A stretch of DNA of 64,000 bases from NCBI GenBank assembly GCA_029990175.1, contig JARKIP010000065.1, positions 22,670,501 to 22,734,500 of the forward strand, in the 5' to 3' direction. Of this stretch, positions 1 to 10,922 are shown piece by piece (position 1 is the first letter of the stretch; every line of letters starts with the position of its first letter). The DNA comes from Petunia secreta. Lineage: Eukaryota > Streptophyta > Magnoliopsida > Solanales > Solanaceae. Below the pieces are notes generated by a model, which saw only the letters and a list, made by a program, of their open reading frames with translations, ran no database searches and was not told where the DNA came from. Position numbers and translations under genes: made by a program.

Positions 1-1740
1 AAGACTTTAGCTCCATTGGCGCTCCACTCACCGAATTGGTGAAGAAGGACCAACCTTTTGTTTGGGGAGAGCCTCAAGAGAAGGACTTCCAAGAGTTGAA
101 AAGTAGGTTGAGTACCGCCCCTCTATTGCAATTGCCCGACTTTGGAAAGGCATTTGAGGTTGAATGTGATGCCTCGGGGCTGGGAATTGGTGGTGTTCTA
201 ATGCAAGATCGTAAACCCATCGCCTACTTTAGTGAGAAATTGAAAGGGGCCTCCTTGAACTATTCTACATATGACAAGGAGTTGTATGCCCTTGTGAGAG
301 CCCTTGCCCATTGGCAACACTACCTTTGGCCTCGAGAATTTGTAATCAAGAGTGACCATGAGTCCTTCAAGCATCTACGAGGCCAAGAGAAGCTAAATAA
401 GAGGCATCCCAAGTGGGTTGAATTCATTGAGTCTTTTCCCTATGTTATCCAATACAAGAAAGGGAAAGACAATGTTGTGGCGGATGCGCTTTCAAGAAAG
501 TTCGCTCTAGCCACCACTCTCACCTCTAAGCTCATGGGTTTTGAGAGCATTAAATTGATGTATGCTCATGACCCGACGCTAAAGAGCATCCATGAATCTC
601 TAGAGAAGGGGGAAAGAGTTGAAAAATACCAATGGGTTAATGGATATATCTTCAAAAATGGTAGGGTGTGCATATCTGAGTCCTCATGGAGGGAACTACT
701 TGTGCAAGAGGCACATTGTTGAGGGCTCATGGGTCATTTTGGCACAAGAAAGACTTTGGCTATTCTTAAAGAACAATTTCAATGGCCAAAGATGGGGGTG
801 CATGTAGAAATGTTTTGCAACAATTGCCTTGAGTGCAAGCGTGCTAAATCCAAAGCACACCCCCATGTGTTGTATACCCTTCTCCCCGTACCTGCTAGTC
901 TATGGTTGGATATCTCAATGGACTTTGTTATGGGATTACCAAGGACTGGGGGGGCCATGATAGCATTTATGTTGTTGTGGATAGGTTCTCCAAAATGGCT
1001 CACTTCATTCCATGCAAGAAATGTGATGATGCACAACATGTTGCTACTTTGTTTATTGATAATGTTTTGAAGTTGCATGGTGTGCCTCAAACTATAGTGA
1101 GCGATATAAGTTCCTAAGCCATTTTTGGATGAGTTTATGGGGTGCTTTAGGCACCAAGCTCTTGTTCTCCACGTCCCACCACCCACAAAAGGATGGGCAA
1201 ACCGAGGTGGTAAACCGAACTTTGGGTGCTCTTCTTAGAGCCATGACCCGAGGTAAGGCCGGGACTTGGATTGATCGTCTACCTCTTATGGAGTTTGCCT
1301 ACAATCGTACATTGCATAGCATGATAGGCATGACTCCCTTTGAGTGTGTCTATGGTTTTAACCCCTTGGTTCCCCTTGACCTAATCCCTTTGCCAAGGGA
1401 AATGGTTGTTAATTTTGAAGGTAAAGCTAGAGCCAAGGCCTTGATGGAACTACATGCCAAGGCAAAGAAGAATTTGGAGGAAGCTTATGCAAAGGTAGCT
1501 TTCAAGAAAAACAAGGGACGCAAGAAGGTGGAACTCAAGAAGGGTGACTATGTGTGGGTGCACTTCCGGAAAGAAAGGTTTCCAAACCTTAGGAAAGGGA
1601 AGTTGGCACCCCGTGGAGATAGCCCATTCGAAGTGCTTTCCAAGATAAACAACAATGCCTATGTGGTCGACTTGCCAAGTGAGTATCAAGTTTCTAATAC
1701 TTTCAATGTTTGTGATTTGGTTCCTTTGGATGTAGGTAAT

Positions 1741-1781
1741 GAAGAGGTCGTGAATGATGATGAAGAGGTCGTGAATGATGC
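1741..1781 (+). repeat. 21-bp tandem duplication in pol tail
   Basis: The unit GAAGAGGTCGTGAATGATG plus two bases occurs twice in a row and encodes a doubled EEVVND stretch. The H, J and G copies lack it. A2 at 25351 resumes inside the second unit. Confidence 0.85.
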
Positions 1782-1807
1782 TTCAATTTCGAGGACGAAA
1801 TCCTCTC

Positions 1808-1820
1808 AAGAAGGGGAGGA
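1808..1820 (+). promoter_or_regulatory. polypurine tract of A1
   Basis: AAGAAGGGGAGGA lies directly before the LTR start TGATAAG. It is the usual plus-strand primer site. A short hairpin, ATTTCG-AGGA-CGAAAT, lies just upstream at 1786-1801. Confidence 0.85.
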
Positions 1821-2238
1821 TGATAAGACCCAAACCCCCACAAGACCCTTCACTCGGAGCCAAGCTAAGGACATCCAAGGAATACACCTACAGTTGATGA
1901 GGAAGGGACTCGAAGAAGGAAGCGATTAGAAGCCGTTCCGAGTGCTCAAGTGCAAGAGGAGCAGCCCAGTCATCCAGGCGCTACGCCCAAGGATGCCTAG
2001 GCCTGGGCGCTCTGCCCAAACTCTGGGCGCCCTGCCTAAGCCACCCCACTGTCCAAAATGTTGGGCGCTCCGCCCCAATCCCGGGCGCTCCGCCTAAAAT
2101 GCTGAAGCACGAGATTCTAGCTAGTGTTTTGTCGATTTTGACCCTACGTGGTCTTTTACTCCTAAGCCTAAGTGTGGGCATTCTAGACCTTTCAAATGGT
2201 GCCTAAAACACCTATAAATAGCTAGATACCTTGTTATT
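1821..2238 (+). mobile_element. 3' LTR of A1 (LTR-A), truncated
   Basis: It begins TGATAAGACCC after the polypurine tract and matches the complete solo LTR-A at 8736-9443 up to the TATA region (TATAAATAGCTAG near 2213). Its U3 carries GGCGCTCCGCC-type palindromes (about 1976-2095). At 2239 it is cut by the start of LTR-B; the missing 3' part is not found beyond E2. Confidence 0.85.
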
Positions 2239-3086
2239 TGATGCGGGGCATACCTCAAGGCCGTTCACTAGGAGTCAAGCCAAGTTGATTCAAGACACCC
2301 ATCTTCACTTGACTTGGAGGGACATGGATGAAGGCTCCGAAAGTAGCCTGAAGATCATGCTTTTGAGTGCCATGGATGGTGGATCACTTAGGCCACTTGT
2401 ATAGGCATCCGGGGCACATTTGGAAGAAAATCAAGAAGCTACAGGAACGGGCGGACCGCCTACTCAACTAGGCGGACCGCCTACTTTTTGACAACTCTCT
2501 AGAAATTGACCAGGCGGACCGCCTCTGCAAGATGGGCGGACCGCCTACTCCAAGTGGGCTGAGCGCCAACTCCAGTTAGGCTGAGCGCCTACTCCCAGAA
2601 GGCTAGGCGCCTACTCCAAGTAGGCCAGGCGCCTAGTTTGCTGAAGGGTTGCGGGATTCCTTGTTTTATGCTATATTTTTTACAACTATAGCCCTACGTG
2701 GCCTTTATTGTTTTAACCCACTTTAGGGGTATTTTAGAGCTTTCATTATGTGTAAGTGAAGTCTATAAATACTTCACAAACCTCTTCAAACCTTAGCTTA
2801 CCTCTGAATCTTATGAATGATGAATAGAGTTTATCTCTTTATTGAAGAAACCCTTCTCTTGGTTGCTTGAATTCACTAGTGGAACCTAGTTGAGTCTTGA
2901 ACCGAAAAACCGATCATTCTACTTGCGAGTCCCGGGTGCGACTCGAGGGTGGTTGCATAGTGTAGGTCCTTCTAGACGCCGATTCGAGGGTATCTCGGGA
3001 CAAGTTCCCCGGGGTTACTTCGAAGGGAGTTCGAGAAGTGTCTCGCTCTCCTATCGTTCTTTGTTTTGTCGTATTTATCCTTATCA
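2239..3086 (+). mobile_element. 5' LTR of E2 (LTR-B)
   Basis: It begins TGATGCGGGGC, ends CCTTATCA and is followed by a tRNA-Met primer site, so it acts as a 5' LTR. A second copy lies in reverse at 23742-24578 (Bm). U3 encodes a PFTRSQAK-like tail in one frame and carries a GGCGGACCGCC array at about 2450-2640. TATAAATA is at 2764-2771. The left flank (TATTT) does not match the flank after the E2 3' LTR, and that 3' LTR is of another type, so E2 is probably a recombinant. Confidence 0.85.
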
Positions 3087-3721
3087 TCTTGGTATCAGAG
3101 CAAGGTTCTAGTTTTATTTGTACAAACCCCGGACCCTTGATTCTTCGTGCCTAGTTTAGTTTCGATAATAGGTTCTTGTTTATTGAAGAAAAAGAAGAAA
3201 AACACAAAAAGAATATGATCATGGATTCTTGGTTTGATAGACACATTGTGTGATTGTTATTGGGGTTTGTTCCTTATTGAAAACCCGTTCTTTTGGTACC
3301 CTAAGCACCCAATTTGAAGTTGAAACACTAGAATTGAAAATTTGAAAACCCTAAGCTTGAAGTTGATGAACATGGTAGATTACTTGTTTTTGATTGAGGC
3401 TTGATAAAAGTTGTTGGGGTTGGTTCTTTGTGATTGAAACAACATTGGGGTACCTTTGAATTGCTAAAACAACGTGAGAATTGTTGAATTTTGGGGTGCA
3501 AAACCAAGAAAATCGTGTTTGAAACTGTGCTGAAGCTTGCAGTGGGCGGAGCGCCTAGTGCAAGGGGCGGACCGCCTCTTTTTGTTGAACTGTCTGGATT
3601 TTGCAGAGGCGGGGCGCCTACTAGAGAGGGCGGACCGCCTACTCTCCTCTTGCAGAGATTCAGGCGGACCACCTACTCAAAATAGGTGGGGTGCCTACTG
3701 CTCGGAGGCGTGGTTTCGGGT
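3087..3721 (+). other. 5' leader of E2, internally deleted
   Basis: AT-rich untranslated leader with a second palindrome array at about 3541-3700 (GGCGGACCGCC, GGCGGGGCGCC), the same type as in its LTR. The conserved leader core (AGAATTCAAAGAAGA block), gag and protease present in D are missing: sequence typical of the leader (GGGTAGTTT) joins directly to region X at about 3721. This is an internal deletion. Confidence 0.75.
3090..3101 (+). promoter_or_regulatory. primer-binding site, initiator tRNA-Met (E2)
   Basis: TGGTATCAGAGC, three bases after the LTR end, is complementary to the 3' end of plant initiator tRNA-Met. Confidence 0.9.
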
Positions 3722-4500
3722 AGTTTATCTCATTGCCTTGCCATTGCATGATGAAAATGAGAGTCACTCCACTTCAAATGAGAGAGAAAAGATAGAGAGA
3801 AGTGAGGGAGTGACCGGTGACAATCCAAGAGGGGAAAAAGGAGAGGATTTGAGGAGTGATGTGAGTGGATTGTCACCAAAAACTACACTTGACCATGAGG
3901 TAAAATTGAGAGAGATGAGAGGTGAGGAAGGAAAAATTGAGAGTGAGAGCACCCATTGTTCTAACCCTTCTTTATCTTCTATCTCTTCTTGTGAACGTTC
4001 TTGTGTAGGTACATTTGAAGACAAGACATTGGAGCTTCAATGTGAGCTTCATGAAGGAGGAGTTGCATATGACACTTCAAACCTTGTGAGTGATCAAGGA
4101 AGTACTACAAATGTAAGTGTTACTTCACCAATTCTTGAGCCTACTAGCTACTTGTCTTGTGATGACTCAACACTAGTTGGTGGTTTTGATGCATCTAGTG
4201 AGTATACCACTAGTGGGGAGTCTAGTTGTCTTGTATGTGCTTGTGAAACACTAGTTGGAAGGGATGCTATGCCACATCATGATGTGAGCTCATTGTTCAT
4301 TGAACCCCTCCCTAGTGTGGATTTGATAGTTGACCATGATTGTGACCTTTGCTATGACACACCACCAACCTTTGACAAATGGGAAGATGAGATAGTTGAT
4401 CATTCCCTTATTGATGTGCTTCTATTTGGTGGACCAATGTGTTGTGGTAAAGATGGAATTGACCTTGAGGAGTCCAAATTGCATTAATTAGACAAGGTTG
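3722..4500 (+). pseudogene. region X, first part, of non-autonomous element E2
   Basis: Acidic, Ser-rich coding sequence of unknown function, homologous to the second half of the NA1 reading frame. Shared blocks are EREKIERSEGVTGD, SDVSGLSP, PHHDVSSLFIEPL and CYDTPPTFDK. It carries no RT, integrase or gag motif. A TAA at 4485-4487 breaks the frame. NA1-a then splits it after GGTTG (4496-4500); the frame resumes at 10928 with YDDSSSEPSLDT. The same X start follows gag-PR in D (about 15790), which is probably the older arrangement. Confidence 0.75.
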
Positions 4501-5307
4501 TGATGCAACCCAAAACGAGCGGAAGCTAAACACGATACAAATAGGCGGAAGCGATAAAAACAAGATATGAGATATCTAAGATATCGAGAAATTCAAGACT
4601 AGGAAGGCAAGAAATAGAAGAAAGAATTGACTTCCATTTACTAACATTAATTGAATCCAAAAGGGAGAAGGAAAACTCGAACCTTACAATGGAATCAAAC
4701 TAGGTGTCGATCTCCATAGGTTCCAAGTCGAGACATATCGGAGCCTCGGGCTAAAACAAGAAGGGCTCGGCCTCTTCAATGTTCTCTCTCAATTCTTTCT
4801 ATTCAATTCAAGCTAAAACTAATGAAATGAAGAGCGAAAATGCTATTTATACATTTACAATGATAAATGGACAAAATTGCCCCTTCAGCTGATTCTGGTT
4901 CACTGATCAACCTCTCCTCATCGCGATCGCGCCAGGAAGGCTCGCGATCGTGCAGACCATCTTCTACATCATCGCGATCGCGTGAGGAAGCTCGCGATCG
5001 CGCAGGTCACTGGCATCTTCGGCATCGCCATCGCGCTAAGCATGGCACGTTCGCGCAGAACAAGGGAAGTCTCTTCGCGATCGCACAGAGAGTGTCGCGA
5101 TCGCGAAGAACAAATGTCCTCCGTCAGGCAGTAAGCTCCCAGTGTGCTGCCCTGTTTTGCCCTGTTTTATTGTGCCCTGTTTCCTGCCCTGTTTTGGTGG
5201 TCCAATGCACGATCTTCAAGATGTTTCTGGAGTCCTTGACTCGTATCCCTTGTGCTCTCAAGCTTGGATTTTGATGGTTGTCGTTTAGGCCATTTTAAAT
5301 TGCATCA
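4501..5307 (-). mobile_element. 3' LTR of NA1-a
   Basis: 807 bp. Read on the minus strand it starts TGATGCAATTTAAAATGG and ends GGTTGCATCA. A dense GCGATCGC array lies at about 4920-5110 in U3, upstream of the TATA region near 4845-4860. It is very similar to the 5' LTR at 10115-10922, so the insertion is fairly young. Confidence 0.92.
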
Positions 5308-5319
5308 TCCCCCCCTTCT
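5308..5319 (-). promoter_or_regulatory. polypurine tract of NA1-a
   Basis: AAGAAGGGGGGA on the minus strand abuts the 3' LTR. The GATTTCG-AGGA-CGAAATC hairpin lies next to it (about 5325-5342). Confidence 0.8.
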
Positions 5320-5392
5320 TGAAAGGATTTCGTCCTCGAAATCGAACCATCAAAACCTACAATCAAAGCAAGCACAACCAAAATTTCCTACT

Positions 5393-8308
5393 TCACAAGT
5401 AGGTTAGCTTAACAAGAAAGAGTGCAAGGTGTGTGGAAAACACACTCTTGTGATAGAGCCAAGCATCAATACCTAATAAAAAGTGTATGTCCCCAAAGGA
5501 GACAACAAGGTCTTGGCTCGACAAGAACAAGCACCCAATTTCAAAAAAAGCAAAGAGATCAAAGTCATGCAATATGTAGCAATCAAATGTCCGATGACCC
5601 CTAAGCTTACCATCAACACACCAAGCCTTCAAATCAAGTTTATCACAATGTGACACATTGGCTTTGGCATGCCCAACACTCAAGGTGTGCTCAACACATG
5701 GGATGGAGTAAGTAAAATAGTTCAACTCACAACTAACATCGACTACTCCACTCCCCTTCTTAAAAGCATTCTTACACACACCGAGAGGCTCCTCCTCACC
5801 TCCAAATATTCCTCCAAGACAAACCTCGTCACTTGACAAACTCCCAAGGGAGGTCTCAAACAAAGGATTATCTATAGAGTTAGGCATTCCAATCCATGGA
5901 GGTTCAAACTCACACTCTACCCTAGTTAGATACAACTCACCATTTTCATCGACGTGGCCCTCATACAAAGGATTAGTATAGGCGCACTTTTCAAGCTCGC
6001 TAGCAAGCAAAGGTGAAGTTCTCAAACTAGAGACCACATTTACACTTGAGGAGTCACCGAACACAAGTCGATCGATCTCATTCTCAAGAGACCCCTCAAG
6101 GTTACAACCCTCCTCACTACGACACAAGATGCCACCATTAGCAAATAAGCAATCAAAGGGAAGAATGGGATAATCATGCAATTCATCATCACCTTTATCA
6201 AATATGGGTGGGGTGTCATAACAAGGGGCACAAACAAGGTCAACTACGACATCTTTACTAAATAGAGGTTCAATGAACACCGAGCTCACATCATGATGTG
6301 GCTTTTCAACCCTCTCAACTAGTGGTTCAATTTCACATACAAGTTGACCCGAAAGCTCTACACTAGTTGCAAAAACATTATACTCATGCAAATCATCAAC
6401 TAGCATAGAGTTGTTACAAACAAGATCACAAGACAAGGAAGTATTACGCTCAAGGGAGGAAGAACTAACACATACCTTTGAAGTGTCACGAGTATCTTCA
6501 CCTTGTAGCTCACATTCGGCATCTCCTTCACCTTGTCTTTCCATCTCGGAACATGGTTAAGGCTCCATCGGTTTGCCTCCAAGAATCCCTACACAAGAAT
6601 CCAAACACATAGAAAAAAAAGATAAAGGGTTAAGGTTAGAATAAGGGGTGCCCTCACTCTCAATTTTTCTTTTTCCCTCTTTCTTTTCCCTCATTTTTTT
6701 TCCAAGGTTAGGTGTAGAGTCGGGTGGTGACATCCCACTCACATCACTCAACACATCCTCTCCTTTTTCTACTCGAGGAATGTCACCTGTCACTCCCTTA
6801 CTCCTCTCTATCTTTTGTCTCTCAAATTCGGGTGAATTGGGACGAGGCCCAAGAATACCCATAGCCGGAGTAGGTGGACTCTTCACGTCAACCCAGAATC
6901 TAGGACTAGGAGACTCATCACTTGATGTCTCCTTCTTCTTTGTTGGTGAACGACTCGGCTTTAGAAGTGGCTTCGGGCTCACCTTGTTGACATTTGCCAA
7001 CTCTTTTGTAGCACTAGTCCCACCATTGCTTGTGTTTGTAGGACTTCTTGTTTGCATATTGTTGCCCATGGAATGAAGTTCTCAATCCTTGCTCCTTTGC
7101 TTAGCCAAAGAAGGTACACTAGTAGGCATTTGGCTCTTCGCCTGGTAAGGCACAAAGTCATAAACTCTTTGCCCTACGCCCACAAGATACACTCCCTTCA
7201 CCACACTATATTGCACCCTCTTCCCCTCCAACCACGGCTCACCTATCCACACATCAACATGACGCATGGGATACACGTCACACCACACATAGCATTTATA
7301 ACTCCCATGAGATATGAGTACCCGAGCCTCCTTAGAAACCCACACTCCATCATACTCATAAGGATGCTCTAGCTTGTGGCGTGGTATCCTAAGCCTATCA
7401 ACCAAAGAGGTGCTAATACAATTGGCATCGGTATCACCAATCTTGAGCAAGTATCCTCCAATACCATTTACCCCAACAACGAACCTACATCTACCCGTGT
7501 CTTGCACATTGGCACCTAAATGAGAATTTGGACGCCCACAAGTGTCAACACCAACAACTTGGGTCTTCCTTATCCCTCCACTAGTGGCATCACCACTAGA
7601 ACAACCTTCACTTCCCGTCACTCTCCCAACATTAGAAATGTTGTTGGAAGTTGAGGAATGAACCTTGCCATGGAACCCATAGGTGCCTCTCGCCTTGGTT
7701 CCATAGCCCATAGTACTACTCCTACTATAACCGTCCACGCCCCTCACGGCATACATCCCCTTTGTAGCAAAAGCAACACCATCTATCATACCAACCTCCA
7801 CATGGAAATTAGAAGCATTAGGCCGCTTAGCGTACCTAGAAGATGCAAGCTCCTTCTTTCCCATGGAACAACCACCACCACCTCCCATACTAAAGGAAGG
7901 TCCTCCACTACTCCCTTGTACTCCATTAGCAACACCAAGAGAAGATGCATAAGAACAATTCATATACTCAACATCATCATCAACTCTATCTATGTCACTG
8001 TCATGCTCTAATTCATCACAAGTAGAGTAAGTAGGATCAATGTACCTTGAAGCGTCACCATCTTCGATTTCTTGACTAGAAGCATAAGCATCATCACATT
8101 CTTCATCACAAGCCTCATAGTCATCATCAATCTCACGATCATCATAGTGAACCTCTTCATCAACATAGGAGCCATGGTTTCCATAATCATAGTAATGGCC
8201 ATCATCACCCTCATAGGAACCACAGTCTCCATCATCACCATACGAGTCATAGCAACTCGCATAATCGCCACATGAGCCACAATCTACTCCATCATCATTA
8301 TCCGACAT
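5393..8308 (-). pseudogene. NA1 long reading frame (DYG-rich, retropepsin-like, X)
   Basis: One frame of about 971 codons, broken only by TGA at 7082-7084 and TAA at 6557-6559. The start is the conserved ATG of MSD (8308). Order of parts: an acidic Asp/Tyr/Gly/Ser-rich low-complexity N-terminus (about 130 residues), a Gly/Ser linker with GGGGGCSMGKK, a retropepsin-like domain (about 7150-7450) where the autonomous VDSGSCAN reads GDTDANC, a Ser/Pro/Lys-rich linker (KKKETSSDESPSPRF), and acidic Cys-containing region X ending in a partly hydrophobic segment near IDAWLYHKSVFST. The flap-side motif DVYPMRHVDVWIGEPW aligns with DVVSMQACHLLFGRPW of the gypsy protease, so this is probably a protease fold without catalysis. 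Function is unknown. It lies where gag-pol would be. Confidence 0.8.
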
Positions 8309-8735
8309 TGTTTGCAATCACCAAGAACAAAACCTCCCAAAAGTCACTCCCTCACGTGTATCACTCCATATATATACACTCAAGAGCGAGGCCTTATCAA
8401 CTTGGGAACCAAGGTAATCACAACTGGCATGTCCAAGTTAAAGTTCGAAATGGAATTAATGAGACTCGATGTACGGACGGCTATTTTAAGTGCGCACTTG
8501 AGGCCAAAAGGAGTTCTACGACTCTTCTTTGAATTCTAATCTCCTCTACGCACGATTACCTAATATGCTAAAGGATTAGTGTCTTTGTAGTAGGCCAATT
8601 ACCTTCAAAACACTAACCAAGAGGTACGGTAGAAAACGGGACACAAAAGATTTGACTCGAATTGGCACCAAACGGATTTGGAATCGGAGGAAATTTCGTT
8701 TGTGATCTAGAAAATCATCATATTTAATGGTCCAA

Positions 8736-9443
8736 TGATAAGACCCAAACCCCCACAAGACCCTTCACTCGGAGCCAAGCTAAGGACATCCAAGGAGTAC
8801 ACCTACACTTGATGAGGAAGGGACTAGAAGAAGGAAGCGATTGGAAGCCGTTTCGAGTGCTCAAAGTGCAAGAGGAGAAGCCCAGTCATCCAGGCGCTCC
8901 GCCTGAAGATCCAGGTGCTCCGCCCAAGGATGCCTAGGCCTGGGCGCTCCGCCCAAACTCTGGGCACCCCGCCTAGGCCACCCCACTGCTCAAAATGTTG
9001 GGCGCTCCACCCAAATCGCTGAAGCACGTGATTCCTAGCTATGTTAAGAATATTTTGACCCTACGTGGTCCTTTATTCCTAAGCCTAAGTGTGGGCATTT
9101 TAGACCTTTCATATGGTGTCTAAAAACACCTATAAATAGCTAGATAGCTTGTTATTTTCATTAGCTTACCTTGATGATTAAAATACACTTTGTGTTGAAG
9201 AGTTCTTATTGAATGAAACCTCGAATGGGACTTGTTCTTCCTCTAGCGGATCTAGATGAATTCCAATCCCCTCCGACCATTCTACTTGCGTGCTCACGTT
9301 AGCTCGAGGGTAGTTGCCTAGCGTAGGTGTTCTTGACCTTGTCTCGGGGTGCAACGGAACGGGTTCTCCGTTGCTACTTGAGATTTGTGATCGAGATACG
9401 TCTCGTTCCTATCTTTTTAATTTTCCGTGTTTGATTCTTATCA
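8736..9443 (+). mobile_element. solo LTR-A with target duplication
   Basis: 708 bp, TGATAAG...CTTATCA, flanked by TCCAA at 8731-8735 and 9444-9448. The empty site is preserved in NA1-c (near 27585, where the joined sequence reads TCCAATTGG), which proves the insertion. U3 holds GGCGCTCCGCC palindromes (about 8893-9010); TATAAATA is at 9131-9138. It results from LTR-LTR recombination of a full element. Confidence 0.96.
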
Positions 9444-9535
9444 TCCAATTGGAGTTTAGATGTTTGGAAAATGTTCGGAAGCCGTTGCGAACGTTCTGTC
9501 CCAAAACTGGAATTTTGAAATTTTTTTGTTCTTCG

Positions 9536-9632
9536 CTATCGCGACCAGACGCGCGCGATCGCGAAGCGTTAAATATTCAAAAAATAATTTTGCTCTTCGC
9601 TATCGCGCGAATTGCTCTTCGCGATCGCGAAA
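9536..9632 (-). repeat. GCGATCGC palindrome array in NA1-a leader
   Basis: Several GCGATCGC and CGCTATCGCG palindromes within about 100 bp. The same motif fills the element's LTR U3. Confidence 0.85.
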
Positions 9633-10100
9633 GGTTAATTTCTGCAACTTTCACAGCAGCTCAAAAAGGGGATTTTGGCCAAATTTTTGGCTCGATTTCA
9701 ACCCGATACACAAAACCAACGGTACCCAAAGGTGTATACAACTAATATCATCAATCCCCAATAGTTTTTCAACCCCAAACAACAACAAGAAGCTTCGATT
9801 CAAGATTGAAGCGTTTTCAAGAATTTTTCAAACTTTTGGATTTTGATTTTCGAATTTGAATCGTAACACCAAAACACGAGATATGGGTATCAAAACGATG
9901 GGAATACAATAAGGAACAAACACCAATACTTTTTAACACTCGGGGATTCGTATCCAACCCGCTCGACCAAATTTTGCCAAGTTTTCTAGTTTTTCAATTT
10001 TTTTGTTTTTCTTCAATTTTCAAGAACAAACAACAACACAGTAACGATACTAACACGTTGAACAAGGAACGGGAGTTTGTAAGAACATAACCCGAGCCTT

Positions 10101-10112
10101 GCTCTGATACTA
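10101..10112 (-). promoter_or_regulatory. primer-binding site (NA1-a)
   Basis: On the minus strand TAGTATCAGAGC, one mismatch to the tRNA-Met site, two bases from the 5' LTR. Confidence 0.85.
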
Positions 10113-10114
10113 AC

Positions 10115-10922
10115 TGATGCAACCCAAAACGAGTAGAAGCTAAACGCGATACAAATAGGCGGAAGCTGTAAAAACAAGATACGAGATATCTAAGATATCG
10201 AGAAATTCAAGACTAGGAAGGCAAGAAATAGAAGAAAGAATCGAATTCAATTTACTAACGTTAATTGAATTCAAAAGGGAGAAGGCAAACTCGAACCTTA
10301 TAATAGAATCAAACTAGGTGTCGATCTCCATAGGTTCCAAGTCGAGACATACACGAGCCTCGGGCTCAAACAAGAAGGGCTCGGCCTCTTCAATGTTCTC
10401 TCTCAATTCTTTCTATTCACTTCAAGCTAAAACTAATGAAATGAAGAGCTAAAATTCCATTTATACATTTACAATGATAAATGGACAAAATTGCCCCTTC
10501 AGCTGATTCTGGTTCGCTGATCAACCTCTGCTCATCGCGATCGCGCCAGGAAGGCTCGCAATCGCGCAGACCATCTTCTACATCATCGCGATCGCATGAG
10601 GAAGCTCGCGATCGCGCAGGTCACTGGCATCTTCGGCATCGCTATCGCGCTAAGCATGGCGCGTTCACGCAGAACAAGGGAAGCCTCTTCGCGATCGCGC
10701 AAAGAGTGTCGCGATCGCGAAGAACAAATGTCCTCCGTCAGGCAGTAAGCTCCCAGTGTGCTGCCCTGTTTTGCCCTGTTTTGTTGTGCCCTGTTTCCTG
10801 CCCTGTTTTGGCGCTCCAATGCACGATCTTCAAGATGTTTCCGGGGGCCTTGAATCGTATCCCTTGTTCTCTCGAGCTTGGCTTTTGATGGTTGTCGTTT
10901 AGGCCATTTTTATATTGCATCA
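10115..10922 (-). mobile_element. 5' LTR of NA1-a
   Basis: 808 bp, minus strand TGATGCAATATAAAAATGG...GTTGCATCA. The GCGATCGC array is at about 10535-10725. TATA-like TATAAATG on the minus strand is at 10458-10465. Confidence 0.93.

Larger units (their letters stand above)
1..1929 (+). pseudogene. gypsy pol 3' part, RNase H and integrase (element A1)
   Basis: The frame is open from about base 3. It enters at the RT-RNase H linker, then shows RNase H (DAS at 168-176, the YSTYDKELYALV helix, SDHES, NVVADALSR), the integrase HHCC finger (about 715-850), the DDE core and a C-terminal GDSPFEVL module (about 1618). Three lesions are visible against the J and H copies: TGA at 720-722 where they have GGA, a one-base loss in the G run at 948-954, and a 7-base loss near 1108 just after the second catalytic Asp. 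The frame runs through the polypurine tract into the LTR and ends with RPFTRSQAK-type residues at 1929. The product would be the replication and insertion half of a Ty3/gypsy polyprotein, but it is dead here. Upstream pol lies outside the window. Confidence 0.93.
8309..10114 (-). other. 5' leader of NA1-a (contains solo LTR)
   Basis: Untranslated region between PBS and ATG. The conserved leader core (AGAATTCAAAGAAGAGTCG block, 8430-8608) is shared with all other elements except L and E2. A GCGATCGC array sits at about 9536-9632, matching the type in its LTRs. The solo LTR-A at 8736-9443 interrupts it. A CACGTG lies just upstream of the ATG (about 8352). Confidence 0.8.
4501..10922 (-). mobile_element. 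complete non-autonomous LTR retrotransposon NA1-a
   Basis: Two LTRs (4501-5307 and 10115-10922), a PBS at 10101, a polypurine tract at 5308 and one long broken reading frame lie between 5-bp target duplications GGTTG (4496-4500 and 10923-10927). It is inserted into region X of E2. It contains a later solo LTR-A (8736-9443); without that and its TSD the element is about 5.7 kb. It encodes no RT, RNase H or integrase, so it must be mobilised in trans. Confidence 0.93.

Noticed and set aside
1690..1929. A chromodomain after integrase
   Set aside because: Only a short acidic tail and RPFTRSQAK follow the GPF module; no chromodomain-like aromatic and acidic pattern is visible.
4920..5110. GCGATCGC clusters, the HIP1 motif of cyanobacteria; possible contamination
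   Set aside because: The motif sits inside LTRs and leaders of plant gypsy elements with tRNA-Met primer sites and TSDs; nothing bacterial surrounds it.
5393..6544. Region X as an env-like protein
   Set aside because: The C-terminal end is only partly hydrophobic; there is no signal peptide, clear membrane helix or cleavage site.
9314..9846. Frames in leaders and LTRs (e.g. 9314-9745, 4867-5274, 26386-26586) as small genes
   Set aside because: They are kept open by low stop density in the GC-rich palindromes and are not conserved in reading frame between copies.
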